Shown here in pieces: positions 56,557-64,000 of a stretch of DNA of 64,000 nucleotides. The first letter of the stretch is position 1. Every line of letters begins with the position of its first letter. Under the pieces are notes generated by a model. The model had not been told where the DNA came from, did no database searches, and was given only the letters and a program-made list of their open reading frames with translations. A program made the position numbers and the translations under genes. This stretch comes from CAIYRG01 sp964494505 (GTDB lineage: Bacteria > Pseudomonadota > Alphaproteobacteria > Micropepsales > Micropepsaceae). Where the stretch lies: NCBI GenBank assembly GCA_964494505.1, contig CAZBRO010000009.1, positions 62,001-126,000 of the forward strand, written 5' to 3'.

Positions 56557-57426
56557 TCAGCCGATTGCTTCGAGGAACGTGCCGATAGAAGCGACCGCTT
56601 CGGGCTCGTCCAGAAACGGCACGTGACCGCGATCTTTGACGGTTACTGCGACAAGGTCCTGCTTCTCGTGCTGCATGGCGGCCAGTGTTTCCGCCGACAG
56701 CAGATCTGAATTTTCGCCCCTCAGCACCAGCGTGGGTGCATTCGCCAGCGCGCGGAACCATTTCCAGAGATCGGCCGCGCCCGCATCGGTTCTCGGATTG
56801 GTGCCTCGGCCCTCCAGAACCGCGCGTGGAAATTCCGGATCGTAATCCCCGACGATGCGCCCCTCTCTTTCGCGATAGAGCGCGTGCGCGAATTCCAGCC
56901 AGCGCGCATCGGGCACGTTCGGGAACCGTGCGGCGTGGCCGCGTTTGAGGCCTTCGGCCGCTTCGTCCCATCCGGCATAGCGGGGCGGGGCGCGCATGAT
57001 CTCATAAATGTGCTCGAGACCGGCGGCTTCCAGCATGGCGCCCATGTCGTTGAGAATGGCGCCTGCAATCGCATCCGGTTTGAACGCCGCCATGGTCATG
57101 GCGATGACGCCCCCCCGCGAAGTGCCGAGGACGATGACGCGCGGCAGCCCCAATGTCGCGAGCAGCTGGAACACATCGCGCGTCTCGACCGGCACGGAAT
57201 AATTGGCGATATCGGGATCGTAGCCCGAGCGTCCGCGGCCGCGAAGATCGACCGTCACCACCCGCCGTGTCGCCGCGATGCGCCCTGCGATGAAGTCGAA
57301 ATCGCGCGAATTGCGGGTGAGCCCGGGGATGCACAGCACCGGCGTCTTCTCCGGCGGCCCCGGATAATCGCGATAGAACAGGTTCAGGCCGTCGGCCGAG
57401 GAATAGAACCGCTCTTCATACGCCAT
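56557..57426 (-). CDS. alpha/beta hydrolase
   Basis: 289 residues. VLCIPGLTRNSRDFD (oxyanion strand), VVTVDLRGRGRSGYDP, nucleophile Ser in GTSRGG (an unusual GxSxG with Arg after Ser), acid Asp probably in RGENSDLLS and catalytic His in DRGHVPFLDEPEA. It is cytosolic and its substrate is not assignable. It converges on the Sel1 gene with 13 bases between the stops. Confidence 0.87.
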   Translation of the reverse strand: MAYEERFYSSADGLNLFYRDYPGPPEKTPVLCIPGLTRNSRDFDFIAGRIAATRRVVTVDLRGRGRSGYDPDIANYSVPVETRDVFQLLATLGLPRVIVLGTSRGGVIAMTMAAFKPDAIAGAILNDMGAMLEAAGLEHIYEIMRAPPRYAGWDEAAEGLKRGHAARFPNVPDARWLEFAHALYREREGRIVGDYDPEFPRAVLEGRGTNPRTDAGAADLWKWFRALANAPTLVLRGENSDLLSAETLAAMQHEKQDLVAVTVKDRGHVPFLDEPEAVASIGTFLEAIG

Positions 57427-57502
57427 GCAGAGATTTCCCGAACTACGCCCGTCATTCTAACGGGAGTTTGTCCCGTTCCGCACGCTCCTCATGGGATGGC
57501 GG

Positions 57503-59911
57503 CTACTGAACCTGGGAGGCCGGAACCAGCGCGGAACCGCCTTGCACGCTCGCATTCGGGTCCGGAACCGGCGCCGAAGGAATCGCTATCGCCTGCCGGA
57601 TGGCCGGCAGACTCATCGGATTGGGCCGGTACAAATCGGCGAGGATCGAAAGCTTCTGGTCCGAATTGTTCAGCCGGTTGCGATAGACCTCGACGTTCTC
57701 AAGCACGCGCTCGACGTAATTGCGGGTCTCCGGGAAGGGAATCGATTCGACCCAGTCGATGGGATCGGTGTGCCCGTCGCGGGGATCGCCAAACGCGTCC
57801 ACCCAATTGCTCACATTGCGGGGACCCGCATTGTAGGAGGCGATAGCCAGGACATAGGACCCGTCCCAGCGATCGAGGTATTCCCCGATGGTCGCCATGC
57901 CGAGCTGCATGTTGTAGTCGGCGTTGTTCAGATTGGCCGGCCGGAAGGCAATCCCGCTGACGGTTGCCGCGTGCTTGGCCGATGCCGGCATCAGCTGCAT
58001 CAGCCCGCGCGCGCCGGCGGTGCTCACCGCGCCGGTGTCGAATTCGCTTTCCTGACGCGCCAGCCCGAGCACCAACGCTGCCTCCGGCGCGCTGCCCTTG
58101 ACCTTGGGCATCGCCACCACCGGGTGCAGATAGGGCTGGAGATAGACCTCGTTGTAGCTCGCGTTCTTGGCCACGCGCACGGAGAGCGCCTGATCGCCGG
58201 TGGCCGCGACCGTCTCGGCCAGCATGGAAAGCCGCTTCGGATCGGTCGTATCGGTGGCAATGGCGAGCGCGAATTGACGCGCCGTGCTGCGGTCGCCCAT
58301 GTCGGTAAGCAGCTTCATCGCCTGGACGCGCTCGTCCCCTTCGAAGGCCGCACGCTCGGATGGCAGCGGATCGGAAACCGCCACATTCATGTGCAAGACC
58401 GGGGTCTCGTTGAGCTTGGCGAGCGCGAGCTGCCCATAGAACACGGTCGAATAATTCGCGGCCCTGCGATATTCGGCGAGCGCATCCATCGGCTTGTTCA
58501 GGGCTTCGTCGGTGCGGCCGAGCCAGTAATGGGCGCGGGCCACGCTGATGGGGAAGTTGACGCCGTTCGCCAGCCGCTGGAAATGAATCTGCGCCAGATC
58601 GGGCTTGTGCAGATAGCGCAGCGCAATCCAGCCCGCGAGGAATTCCGCATCCATGAAGGTCGTGCCGGCATCGGGCGCCAGCGCGGGCGTGGAGGCGAAT
58701 TGGTAGGCGAGCGTCGTCTGGCCGATCTTCAGCGCGTCGCGCGCCATGATCTGCCGTTCGGCGGACCAGCGCTCGGCGACCGCCATGTCGTCCTTGTCGG
58801 TCGGAGCCTTCGCCATCAGGTCCCAGGCGTCCTGGTCGTGATTCTGACGGCGGAGCGCGCGCGCCGCTTCGAACAGCAATTCGGGGTCGCGCGAGGATTC
58901 GGGGAAGGAGGCAAGCACGGTCTTGGCCAATGCGGGACTGGCCTTGATTCGCAGCAGCGCATTGCCGAGGCGCTGGACGTCGGCGCCGACCCGCTGCATC
59001 TGCCGCTGTGCGCCGCCGAGGTCTTCCTTGGCGAGCAGCTTCAGAAGCCGCATCTTCTGTTCGGCGGCTCCGATCACGTTCGCGTAGACCGTGCCGATTT
59101 CCTTCTCGTCGGACTGCGAGAAGGTGAAGTCGGTCCAGCCCTTGCGGATCAGCGCTGCACCCTGGTCGCGCTTTCCGGTCTCCATCAGAGCGGTGCCGAG
59201 CCGGATATAGCCATTGCCCGAAACCGGCGGATGCGCGCTGTACCATTGGATCACGTCGCGCGGGGCCATGTCTTCGGGCATGGTCCGTTCCGCGCGCACG
59301 GTAAGCGCATCGTGACGCGGCCAGCCGGGATGTTCGTTCAGAAAGGCGCTGATGGTTTCGAAATTGGCGCCGCTCATGTCGTCGAGCACGTAGCGCCATT
59401 CGACGATCAGGCGCGCCGCCTGGTTTCCCGCTTCGGCGGCGAGCATGCGGGCGCGGTTCCAATTGCGGCTCATCGCGGAGAATGCCTGCGCGATCTGGGC
59501 GCGGTTGCTGCTGGAGGCAGCGGGTTTGGCAGCGGCGGAATCGGCCGCGCGCGACGGCTTCGGTTGCGGGATGACGTCCGGCACCGGCTTTGCGTCCGCG
59601 CTGGAGCTGTCGGCCACCGCTTTTGCTGCGGCATCCTTTTTCTTCGGGGCGGGAGCTTTCGCGGTCTTCTTGGCGGCAGGAGCAGGGACGGGATCAGCCT
59701 TGTCGGGAATCGGCGCCATCATGCGTACGCCGGGCATTCCGGGCGCATCGAACACCGCGCCCGTTTTGGCAGGGGCGCTCGAAGCATCGTCGGGCGGCGA
59801 ATTCGTCTGTGCAAGAACCGTTGCGGCGGGGAGCACACAGGCCGTCCCAAGCATCAAAGCGCCGGCGATAATCCGACTCCGTGCAGCTCGTGCCCTCAGC
59901 CGCAGATGCAT
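57503..59911 (-). CDS. soluble lytic murein transglycosylase
   Basis: About 802 residues from ATG 59911, with AGGAC upstream; ATG 59977 would give 824. An Arg-rich signal sequence ends near VLAQ. A Lys/Ala/Pro-rich linker is followed by the long helical U-shaped region of Slt70-like enzymes. The C-terminal SLT domain has catalytic Glu621 in LARQESEFD, then GARGLMQLMP and IASYNAGPRNV. It cleaves the MurNAc-GlcNAc bond in the periplasm. Divergent from dapA, a common order in alphaproteobacteria. Confidence 0.92.
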   Translation of the reverse strand: MHLRLRARAARSRIIAGALMLGTACVLPAATVLAQTNSPPDDASSAPAKTGAVFDAPGMPGVRMMAPIPDKADPVPAPAAKKTAKAPAPKKKDAAAKAVADSSSADAKPVPDVIPQPKPSRAADSAAAKPAASSSNRAQIAQAFSAMSRNWNRARMLAAEAGNQAARLIVEWRYVLDDMSGANFETISAFLNEHPGWPRHDALTVRAERTMPEDMAPRDVIQWYSAHPPVSGNGYIRLGTALMETGKRDQGAALIRKGWTDFTFSQSDEKEIGTVYANVIGAAEQKMRLLKLLAKEDLGGAQRQMQRVGADVQRLGNALLRIKASPALAKTVLASFPESSRDPELLFEAARALRRQNHDQDAWDLMAKAPTDKDDMAVAERWSAERQIMARDALKIGQTTLAYQFASTPALAPDAGTTFMDAEFLAGWIALRYLHKPDLAQIHFQRLANGVNFPISVARAHYWLGRTDEALNKPMDALAEYRRAANYSTVFYGQLALAKLNETPVLHMNVAVSDPLPSERAAFEGDERVQAMKLLTDMGDRSTARQFALAIATDTTDPKRLSMLAETVAATGDQALSVRVAKNASYNEVYLQPYLHPVVAMPKVKGSAPEAALVLGLARQESEFDTGAVSTAGARGLMQLMPASAKHAATVSGIAFRPANLNNADYNMQLGMATIGEYLDRWDGSYVLAIASYNAGPRNVSNWVDAFGDPRDGHTDPIDWVESIPFPETRNYVERVLENVEVYRNRLNNSDQKLSILADLYRPNPMSLPAIRQAIAIPSAPVPDPNASVQGGSALVPASQVQ

Positions 59912-60078
59912 GTGCGTCCTATGGAAGACCCCGCCGGTCAGCCCGACGGCGCAGAGCATATCAATGTGAAGCCCCATGCGCCAACCATCTTCGCAGCATT
60001 GTGAATCGGTCCGTGGTAAATCTTTGCGCCGGACCGGCCGGGACGTTAGGTTCCGGCAGCGACATTAAGGAAGCGTGC

Positions 60079-60972
60079 ATGGCAGCGATTGACCGTATCA
60101 AGGGATCCATCACCGCGCTGATCACGCCGTTCAGGAACGGCGCGCTCGACGAGAACGCATTCTGCCGCCTCACTGAATGGCAGATAGGGGAGGGCACTCT
60201 GGGCCTCGTCCCGGTCGGCACCACCGGCGAATCCCCGACGCTGAGCCACAAGGAACACATGCGCGTGGTGGAACTGTGCGTGCAAACGGCAAAAGGCCGG
60301 GTGCCGGTGATCGCGGGCGCGGGCTCCAATTCGACGCAGGAAGCCATCGAGTTGACCCGCCACGCCAAGGAAGTGAGCGCAGATGCCGCTCTTTCCGTCA
60401 CCCCCTATTACAACAAACCCACGCAGGAGGGCCTGTACCGCCATTTCGCGGCCATTGCCGAGGCGGTCGACATCCCGATTGTGCTCTACAACATCCCCGG
60501 CCGCAGCATCGTGGAGATTTCGACCGAGACGATGGTGCGTCTTGCTGCGATTGCGAACATCGTCGGCGTGAAGGATGCGACGGGCAATCTCGCACGCGCG
60601 AGCCGGGATCGCGCGGCGCTGCCGAAGAGTTTCCTGCGGCTGTCGGGGGACGATGGCACGGCGCTGGGCTTCATGGCGCATGGCGGGCTTGGCTGCATTT
60701 CGGTCACCTCCAATGTCGCGCCTAAGCTTTGCGCCGAATTCCAGGCCGCCTGCCTCGCGGGCGATTACACAAAGGCGCTCGGGCTGCAGGACCGGCTGAT
60801 GGCGCTGCACGATGGCCTTTTCTGCGAGGCGAGCCCCGCGCCGACCAAATATGCGGCGTCTCTTCTCGGCCTGTGCGAGCCGGACGTGCGGCTTCCCATC
60901 GTGCCGTTGAGCAGGCAGGGACAGGAGACGGTGCGCGCGGCCATGGTTCAAGCCGGGCTGCTCAGCCCCTGA
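60079..60972 (+). CDS. dapA: 4-hydroxy-tetrahydrodipicolinate synthase
   Basis: 297 residues from ATG 60079. The active-site residues are at conserved spacing: Thr48 (VGTTGE), Tyr111 (PYYNKP), Tyr137 (LYNIPGR), Arg142 and the Schiff-base Lys165 (GVKDATG). It condenses pyruvate with aspartate semialdehyde in lysine and diaminopimelate synthesis. Its stop overlaps the smpB start by one base. Confidence 0.97.
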   Translation: MAAIDRIKGSITALITPFRNGALDENAFCRLTEWQIGEGTLGLVPVGTTGESPTLSHKEHMRVVELCVQTAKGRVPVIAGAGSNSTQEAIELTRHAKEVSADAALSVTPYYNKPTQEGLYRHFAAIAEAVDIPIVLYNIPGRSIVEISTETMVRLAAIANIVGVKDATGNLARASRDRAALPKSFLRLSGDDGTALGFMAHGGLGCISVTSNVAPKLCAEFQAACLAGDYTKALGLQDRLMALHDGLFCEASPAPTKYAASLLGLCEPDVRLPIVPLSRQGQETVRAAMVQAGLLSP

Positions 60973-61445
60973 TGGCCAAAAAGAAAGACGACGATCAGAA
61001 AGTCGTCGCGGACAATCGCAAAGCCCGCCATCTCTATTTCATCGACTCGACTCTGGAGGCGGGTTTGCAGCTGATGGGGAGCGAGGTGAAATCGCTCCGC
61101 ACCGGCAAGGCGAACATCGCGGAGTCCTATGCCTTCGCCAAGGACGGCGAGATCTTCCTCGTCAACTCCTACATCCCCGAATACACCATGGCGAACCGCT
61201 TCAACCACGAGCCGCGCCGTGTGCGGAAGATTCTGGTGCGCAAGACCGAAGCGCGGAAATTGCGGGCCGCGGTGCAGCGCGAAGGCATGACGCTCATCCC
61301 GTTGCGGGTCTATTTCAATCTGAAGGGCATTGCCAAGATCGAGCTTGGCCTCGCCAAGGGCAAGAAGCTGCACGACAAGCGCGAGACGGAAAAGGCCCGC
61401 GACTGGGCCCGCGACAAGGCCCGCCTGATGCGCGTGAAGGGGTGA
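60972..61445 (+). CDS. smpB: SsrA-binding protein
   Basis: 157 residues. It contains VVADNRKARHLYFIDSTLEA, LMGSEVKSLRTGKANIAESY, and a basic C-terminal tail (GKKLHDKRETEKARDWARDK) that enters the decoding centre. SmpB brings tmRNA to stalled ribosomes; tagged products go to ClpXP. The tmRNA gene is not in the window. The dapA-smpB order is common in this class. Confidence 0.97.
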   Translation: MAKKKDDDQKVVADNRKARHLYFIDSTLEAGLQLMGSEVKSLRTGKANIAESYAFAKDGEIFLVNSYIPEYTMANRFNHEPRRVRKILVRKTEARKLRAAVQREGMTLIPLRVYFNLKGIAKIELGLAKGKKLHDKRETEKARDWARDKARLMRVKG

Positions 61446-61472
61446 AGAGGCGAGGGGGGCGAATAGGCAGTG

Positions 61473-61508
61473 GCGAATAGCGAATAGGGAAAGCCATTCG
61501 CCATTCGC
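61473..61508. repeat. short inverted repeat between smpB and the cupredoxin gene
   Basis: Arms GCGAATAGCGAAT (61473-61485) and ATTCGCCATTCGC (61496-61508) pair with one mismatch around a ten-base loop. It lies between convergent genes and may terminate both. The GAATAG/CATTCGC wording looks like a dispersed repeat, but no second copy is in the window. Confidence 0.6.
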
Positions 61509-61527
61509 TGCTGGCCATTGGCTTGAT

Positions 61528-61947
61528 TCACTCCACCACCGCGCTTCCGCGCATCCCGAAGCTCTGATGCAGGAAATGCGTGCAGACGACGGCGTAGGTT
61601 CCAGCCGTCATCGGCGTCAGCGTGATGTCCACCGTTTGGCCCGCCGCGATTTCGATTCGGCCGTTGGCGATCTTGCTTCTGTCTTCGGGGGAAATCGTGG
61701 AAGCCGCGAACAGCTCGGGCGCCGAGAACGCATGTCCGCCGGACGCGCTGTTCGTCAGGTGCAAAGTGGCGGGCGCGCCGCGCTGCAGGTGAAGCATGTT
61801 CGGGTTGAAGTTGAAATTGCTCAGCACGACCGGGACATCCTGATGGGTCGCCGGTTGATCTGCCGCGAACGCATTCGGCGCGGCGAGGACGAGGATGGGA
61901 AACAGGACGCGGGCCAACGCGCGCATTCGGCACCTCTTCAAATTCAT
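61528..61947 (-). CDS. periplasmic cupredoxin-like copper protein
   Basis: 139 residues from ATG 61947, with GGGAGGG five bases before. Signal peptide ending AFA/ADQ. Type-1 copper ligands are all present: His72 (GGHAF), Cys122, His127 and Met132 in VCTHFLHQSFGM. It is probably a small blue copper electron carrier or copper chaperone. It is divergent from the molybdoprotein gene with 48 bases between, so the two may share a control region. Confidence 0.87.
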   Translation of the reverse strand: MNLKRCRMRALARVLFPILVLAAPNAFAADQPATHQDVPVVLSNFNFNPNMLHLQRGAPATLHLTNSASGGHAFSAPELFAASTISPEDRSKIANGRIEIAAGQTVDITLTPMTAGTYAVVCTHFLHQSFGMRGSAVVE

Positions 61948-61995
61948 GTACGCCCTCCCAAGTGCACATTAGACTGGCCCTGAAGGAACGAAAAC

Positions 61996-62673
61996 ATGAC
62001 CGGCGACAATCCCGAGAAGCCGAGCCTGATCGGCCAGATCAAGGACAAGCTCATCCGCTCGAAGGAGGAATGGGCAAAGGAGGGGCGGCTTTTGACCGGC
62101 CGGCCCGATATGGGCCACGTCAACCGCCTGCCGCCCGGACAGAAGGAAGTGAAGAACTGGCCGGTGCTGGACCTGGGCGTCCAGCCGCATATCAAGCCCG
62201 ATGCCTGGCGACTGGAAATCGACGGGCTGGTCGAAACGCCGATCCTTTGGGACATGCAGGAATTCATGGCCCAGCCGCAGGAAGAATTCGTCTCCGACAT
62301 CCACTGCGTCACGCAATGGAGCCGCTTCGACAATCATTGGCAGGGCATTTCGGCGCGGCGGCTTCTGGACCTCGTCAAGCCGCTTGCGGCCGCGCGGCAT
62401 GTGATCTTCCACGCCTATGACGGCTACACCACGAATGTGAAGCGCGAGGTGTTCGAGGAGGAGAACGTGCTGCTGGCGCACAGGTGGGAAGGGAAGCCCA
62501 TTCCGCGCGAACATGGCGGACCGGTCCGCGTGGTGATTCCGGACTGGTATTTCTGGAAGAGCCCGAAATGGGTGAGCCGGATCGAGTTTGCCGAGGACGA
62601 CCGCCCGGGCTTCTGGGAGGTGCGCGGCTATCACAACGAAGGCGACCCGTGGAAGGAAGACCGCTACGGGTGA
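61996..62673 (+). CDS. sulfite-oxidase-like molybdopterin protein
   Basis: 225 residues, a single Moco domain of the sulfite oxidase/MsrP superfamily. The molybdenum-ligating Cys is probably Cys104 in SDIHCVTQWSR. DAWRLEIDGLVETP and the C-terminal PKWVSRIEFAEDDRPGFWE segment are also typical. No signal peptide or twin-arginine motif is seen, so it may be cytosolic, unlike MsrP. The substrate is unknown. Confidence 0.85.
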   Translation: MTGDNPEKPSLIGQIKDKLIRSKEEWAKEGRLLTGRPDMGHVNRLPPGQKEVKNWPVLDLGVQPHIKPDAWRLEIDGLVETPILWDMQEFMAQPQEEFVSDIHCVTQWSRFDNHWQGISARRLLDLVKPLAAARHVIFHAYDGYTTNVKREVFEEENVLLAHRWEGKPIPREHGGPVRVVIPDWYFWKSPKWVSRIEFAEDDRPGFWEVRGYHNEGDPWKEDRYG

Positions 62674-62681
62674 CGCGCGCA

Positions 62682-62752
62682 TCACCCTTCGACAAGCTCA
62701 GGGTGAGGAATTTATAACATTCCTCATGGTGAGCTTGCCGAACCATGAGCCT
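62682..62752. repeat. double stem-loop intergenic repeat, copy B
   Basis: CACCCT...AGGGTG, an AGGAAT/ATTCCT pair and CTCATGGT...ACCATGAG. It aligns with copy A at 43.7 kb; the last stem carries compensatory changes (GCT/AGC there, GGT/ACC here). Confidence 0.82.
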
Positions 62753-62781
62753 TTTGAAAAATGAAGATTATAGAGGAAGAC

Positions 62782-63519
62782 ATGTCCGAGCCCATCTGGA
62801 ACAAGTTTCTGACCGAGCGCGACAAGGCCGTGTTCGCTTCCGCCGGTTACGGCGCGCGCGCAGGCTTCGGCAAGCGCCCCGCGCTGCTGGTGATCGATGT
62901 GTCCTATGCGTTCTGCGGCGACAAGCCCGAACCGATCCTCGAATCGATCAAGCGGTGGCGCAATTCCTGCGGTGAGGAGGCGTGGGCCGGCATCGCGCAG
63001 ATCAAAAAGCTGATCGGCAAGGCCCATGAGAAGGAACTGCCGGTGATCTACACCACCGGCGTGCGCCGCGCCGACAATTGGGATTCCGGCGGCTGGCGCG
63101 CCAAGAACACGCGCAACGCAGAGGCGCCCAAGACCCAGAGCAACCGCGACGGTTACGCCATCGTGGACGAGATCGCACCCGGCCCGAAGGACCTGGTGAT
63201 CTACAAACAGAAGCCCTCGGGGTTTTTCTCAACCCCGATGTCGGCGTATCTGACACAGCTTCATTGCGATTCCGTGGTGATCACCGGCACAACCACGTCG
63301 GGCTGCGTGCGCGCGACAACAGTGGATGCGTTCAGCAACAATTACCGCATTGCGCTGGTGGAAGACGGCTGCTTCGACCGCAGCGAAGCGAGCCACGCAC
63401 TCACGCTCTGCGACATGAACGCGAAATATGCCGATGTGGTGAAGACGGACGAGGTGCTGTCGTATTTCGACACGCTGGAGCGCGGCATGTTCGATCTGCC
63501 CAAAGGCGCGCCGATGTAA
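62782..63519 (+). CDS. isochorismatase-family cysteine hydrolase
   Basis: 245 residues from ATG 62782, preceded by AGAGGAAG; an ATG 21 bases earlier is less likely. The triad is visible: Asp in LLVIDVSYAF, Lys in YKQKPSGFF and nucleophile Cys in TTTSGCVRATTVDAF. The family includes N-carbamoylsarcosine amidase, nicotinamidase and ureidoacrylate hydrolase. The FSTPMSAYLTQL wording favours a carbamoyl or amide substrate. No pathway partner adjoins it. Confidence 0.87.
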   Translation: MSEPIWNKFLTERDKAVFASAGYGARAGFGKRPALLVIDVSYAFCGDKPEPILESIKRWRNSCGEEAWAGIAQIKKLIGKAHEKELPVIYTTGVRRADNWDSGGWRAKNTRNAEAPKTQSNRDGYAIVDEIAPGPKDLVIYKQKPSGFFSTPMSAYLTQLHCDSVVITGTTTSGCVRATTVDAFSNNYRIALVEDGCFDRSEASHALTLCDMNAKYADVVKTDEVLSYFDTLERGMFDLPKGAPM

Positions 63520-63528
63520 TTTTTCTCG

Positions 63529-63550
63529 ACCCTTCCTCAAGGGGGAGGGT
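63529..63550. repeat. short palindromic repeat
   Basis: ACCCTTCC-TCAA-GGGGGAGGGT hairpin between two convergent genes, related in wording to the 48.8 kb element. It may act as a bidirectional terminator. Confidence 0.55.
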
Positions 63551-63558
63551 GGAAGAAA

Positions 63559-64000
63559 TCACAATCCCGCCGCTTTTTTTGCTTCGCCCATCACGGTATC
63601 GAACATCTTTTCCGTGAGCACGCCCGTGTTCGTGTTGTAGCGCGAGCAATGATAGGAGCCGAGGATCGTCAGGCCCTCGTGCTCATGGCGTGCGCCGTGG
63701 CCGAAGGCGTGGTCCTTCTTCTTCAGCTTCAGCAGCGAAATCACGCTCTGATGCGCGATTTGCCCGAGCGCGAGGATGGCCCTCAGATTCGGCATGGCGG
63801 CGATCTCGGGAATCAGGAACTGCCGGCAGGTGTTGATCTCGACCGGCAGCGGCTTGTTCTCCGGCGGCACGCAGCGCACCGCATTGGTGATCCGTACCCC
63901 CAACAGTTCGAACCCGTCATCGGCGCGCGCCTGGTATTCGCCGCGCGCCATGCCGTGCCGCCTGAGCGAACCGTAGAGCAGCTCGCCGGCATAATCGCCG
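63559..64000 (-). CDS. type-5 uracil-DNA glycosylase, N-terminus beyond the window
   Basis: Minus-strand gene open to the right edge; about 146 C-terminal residues are visible, beginning GDYAGELLYGSLRRHG. The C-terminal family motifs are clear: ITNAVRCVPPENKPLP and GSYHCSRYNTNTGVLT. These match the UdgB (family 5) enzymes, which remove uracil and some other deaminated bases from DNA. Fe-S cysteines of the N-terminal part would lie outside the window, so full confirmation is not possible. Confidence 0.87.
   Translation of the reverse strand, partial: GDYAGELLYGSLRRHGMARGEYQARADDGFELLGVRITNAVRCVPPENKPLPVEINTCRQFLIPEIAAMPNLRAILALGQIAHQSVISLLKLKKKDHAFGHGARHEHEGLTILGSYHCSRYNTNTGVLTEKMFDTVMGEAKKAAGL

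Overview
The window is GC-rich, densely coded bacterial chromosome with little intergenic space. Gene content and order point to an alphaproteobacterium: a glnB-glnA operon, tRNA-Leu/tig/clpP/clpX, sdhE-mfd, plsY-dprA-topA with rnr, a Nudix gene and rpmG further on, gatC-gatA-gatB, and a lytic transglycosylase divergent from dapA-smpB. A Rhizomicrobium/Micropepsaceae-like lineage is a guess from the style of the cytochrome-propeller proteins. No prophage, insertion sequence, CRISPR array or rRNA was seen, and no gene-free stretch exceeds 300 bases.

Layout. 1-8.6 kb: M20 peptidase (cut by the left edge), glnA and glnB with a good sigma-54 promoter, a secreted protein with a duplicated domain, an aminotransferase, the NAD(P)HX repair enzyme, an exostosin-like glycosyltransferase and a small cytochrome c-propeller fusion. 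8.7-19 kb: MFS transporter, tRNA-Leu(UAG), trigger factor, ClpP, ClpX, a more AT-rich patch with two unknown genes and a second MFS transporter, a lactonase-like propeller, a GNAT protein and sdhE. 19-27.5 kb: mfd coupled to a GT10 glycosyltransferase, a double TonB-C protein, two gene tails left by an old duplication, a GT32 glycosyltransferase, an aldehyde dehydrogenase and rpmG. 27.5-32.4 kb: GlcG-like protein, cytochrome c, Nudix, a ParE/RelE-type toxin-antitoxin pair and RNase R, all on the minus strand.

32.5-43.7 kb is the most distinctive part: a plus-strand block with four paralogous secreted proteins of about 720 residues. Each has a signal peptide, a carboxypeptidase-regulatory-like beta domain, one CxxCH haem c site and a C-terminal propeller related to streptogramin (virginiamycin B) lyase. 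An unknown 295-residue secreted protein and a serine hydrolase lie in the same block. The block sits between rnr and topA, two minus-strand genes that are commonly near neighbours in this class, so it looks inserted.

43.8-50.3 kb continues the minus-strand cluster: topA, dprA, plsY, a DUF559 nuclease bracketed by palindromic repeats, and an aspartate carbamoyltransferase fused to a PyrI-type zinc domain. 50.3-64 kb holds a HIT protein, RuvX, GatCAB, a histone H1-like protein, a GST with an H1-like tail, a Sel1 protein, a hydrolase, a lytic transglycosylase, DapA, SmpB, a cupredoxin, a sulfite-oxidase-like molybdoprotein, an isochorismatase-family hydrolase and a type-5 uracil-DNA glycosylase cut by the right edge.

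Most genes are housekeeping functions in nitrogen assimilation, proteostasis, DNA repair, translation and envelope biology. The accessory layer consists of the cytochrome-propeller family (five members), three orphan glycosyltransferases and several palindromic repeat families between genes.
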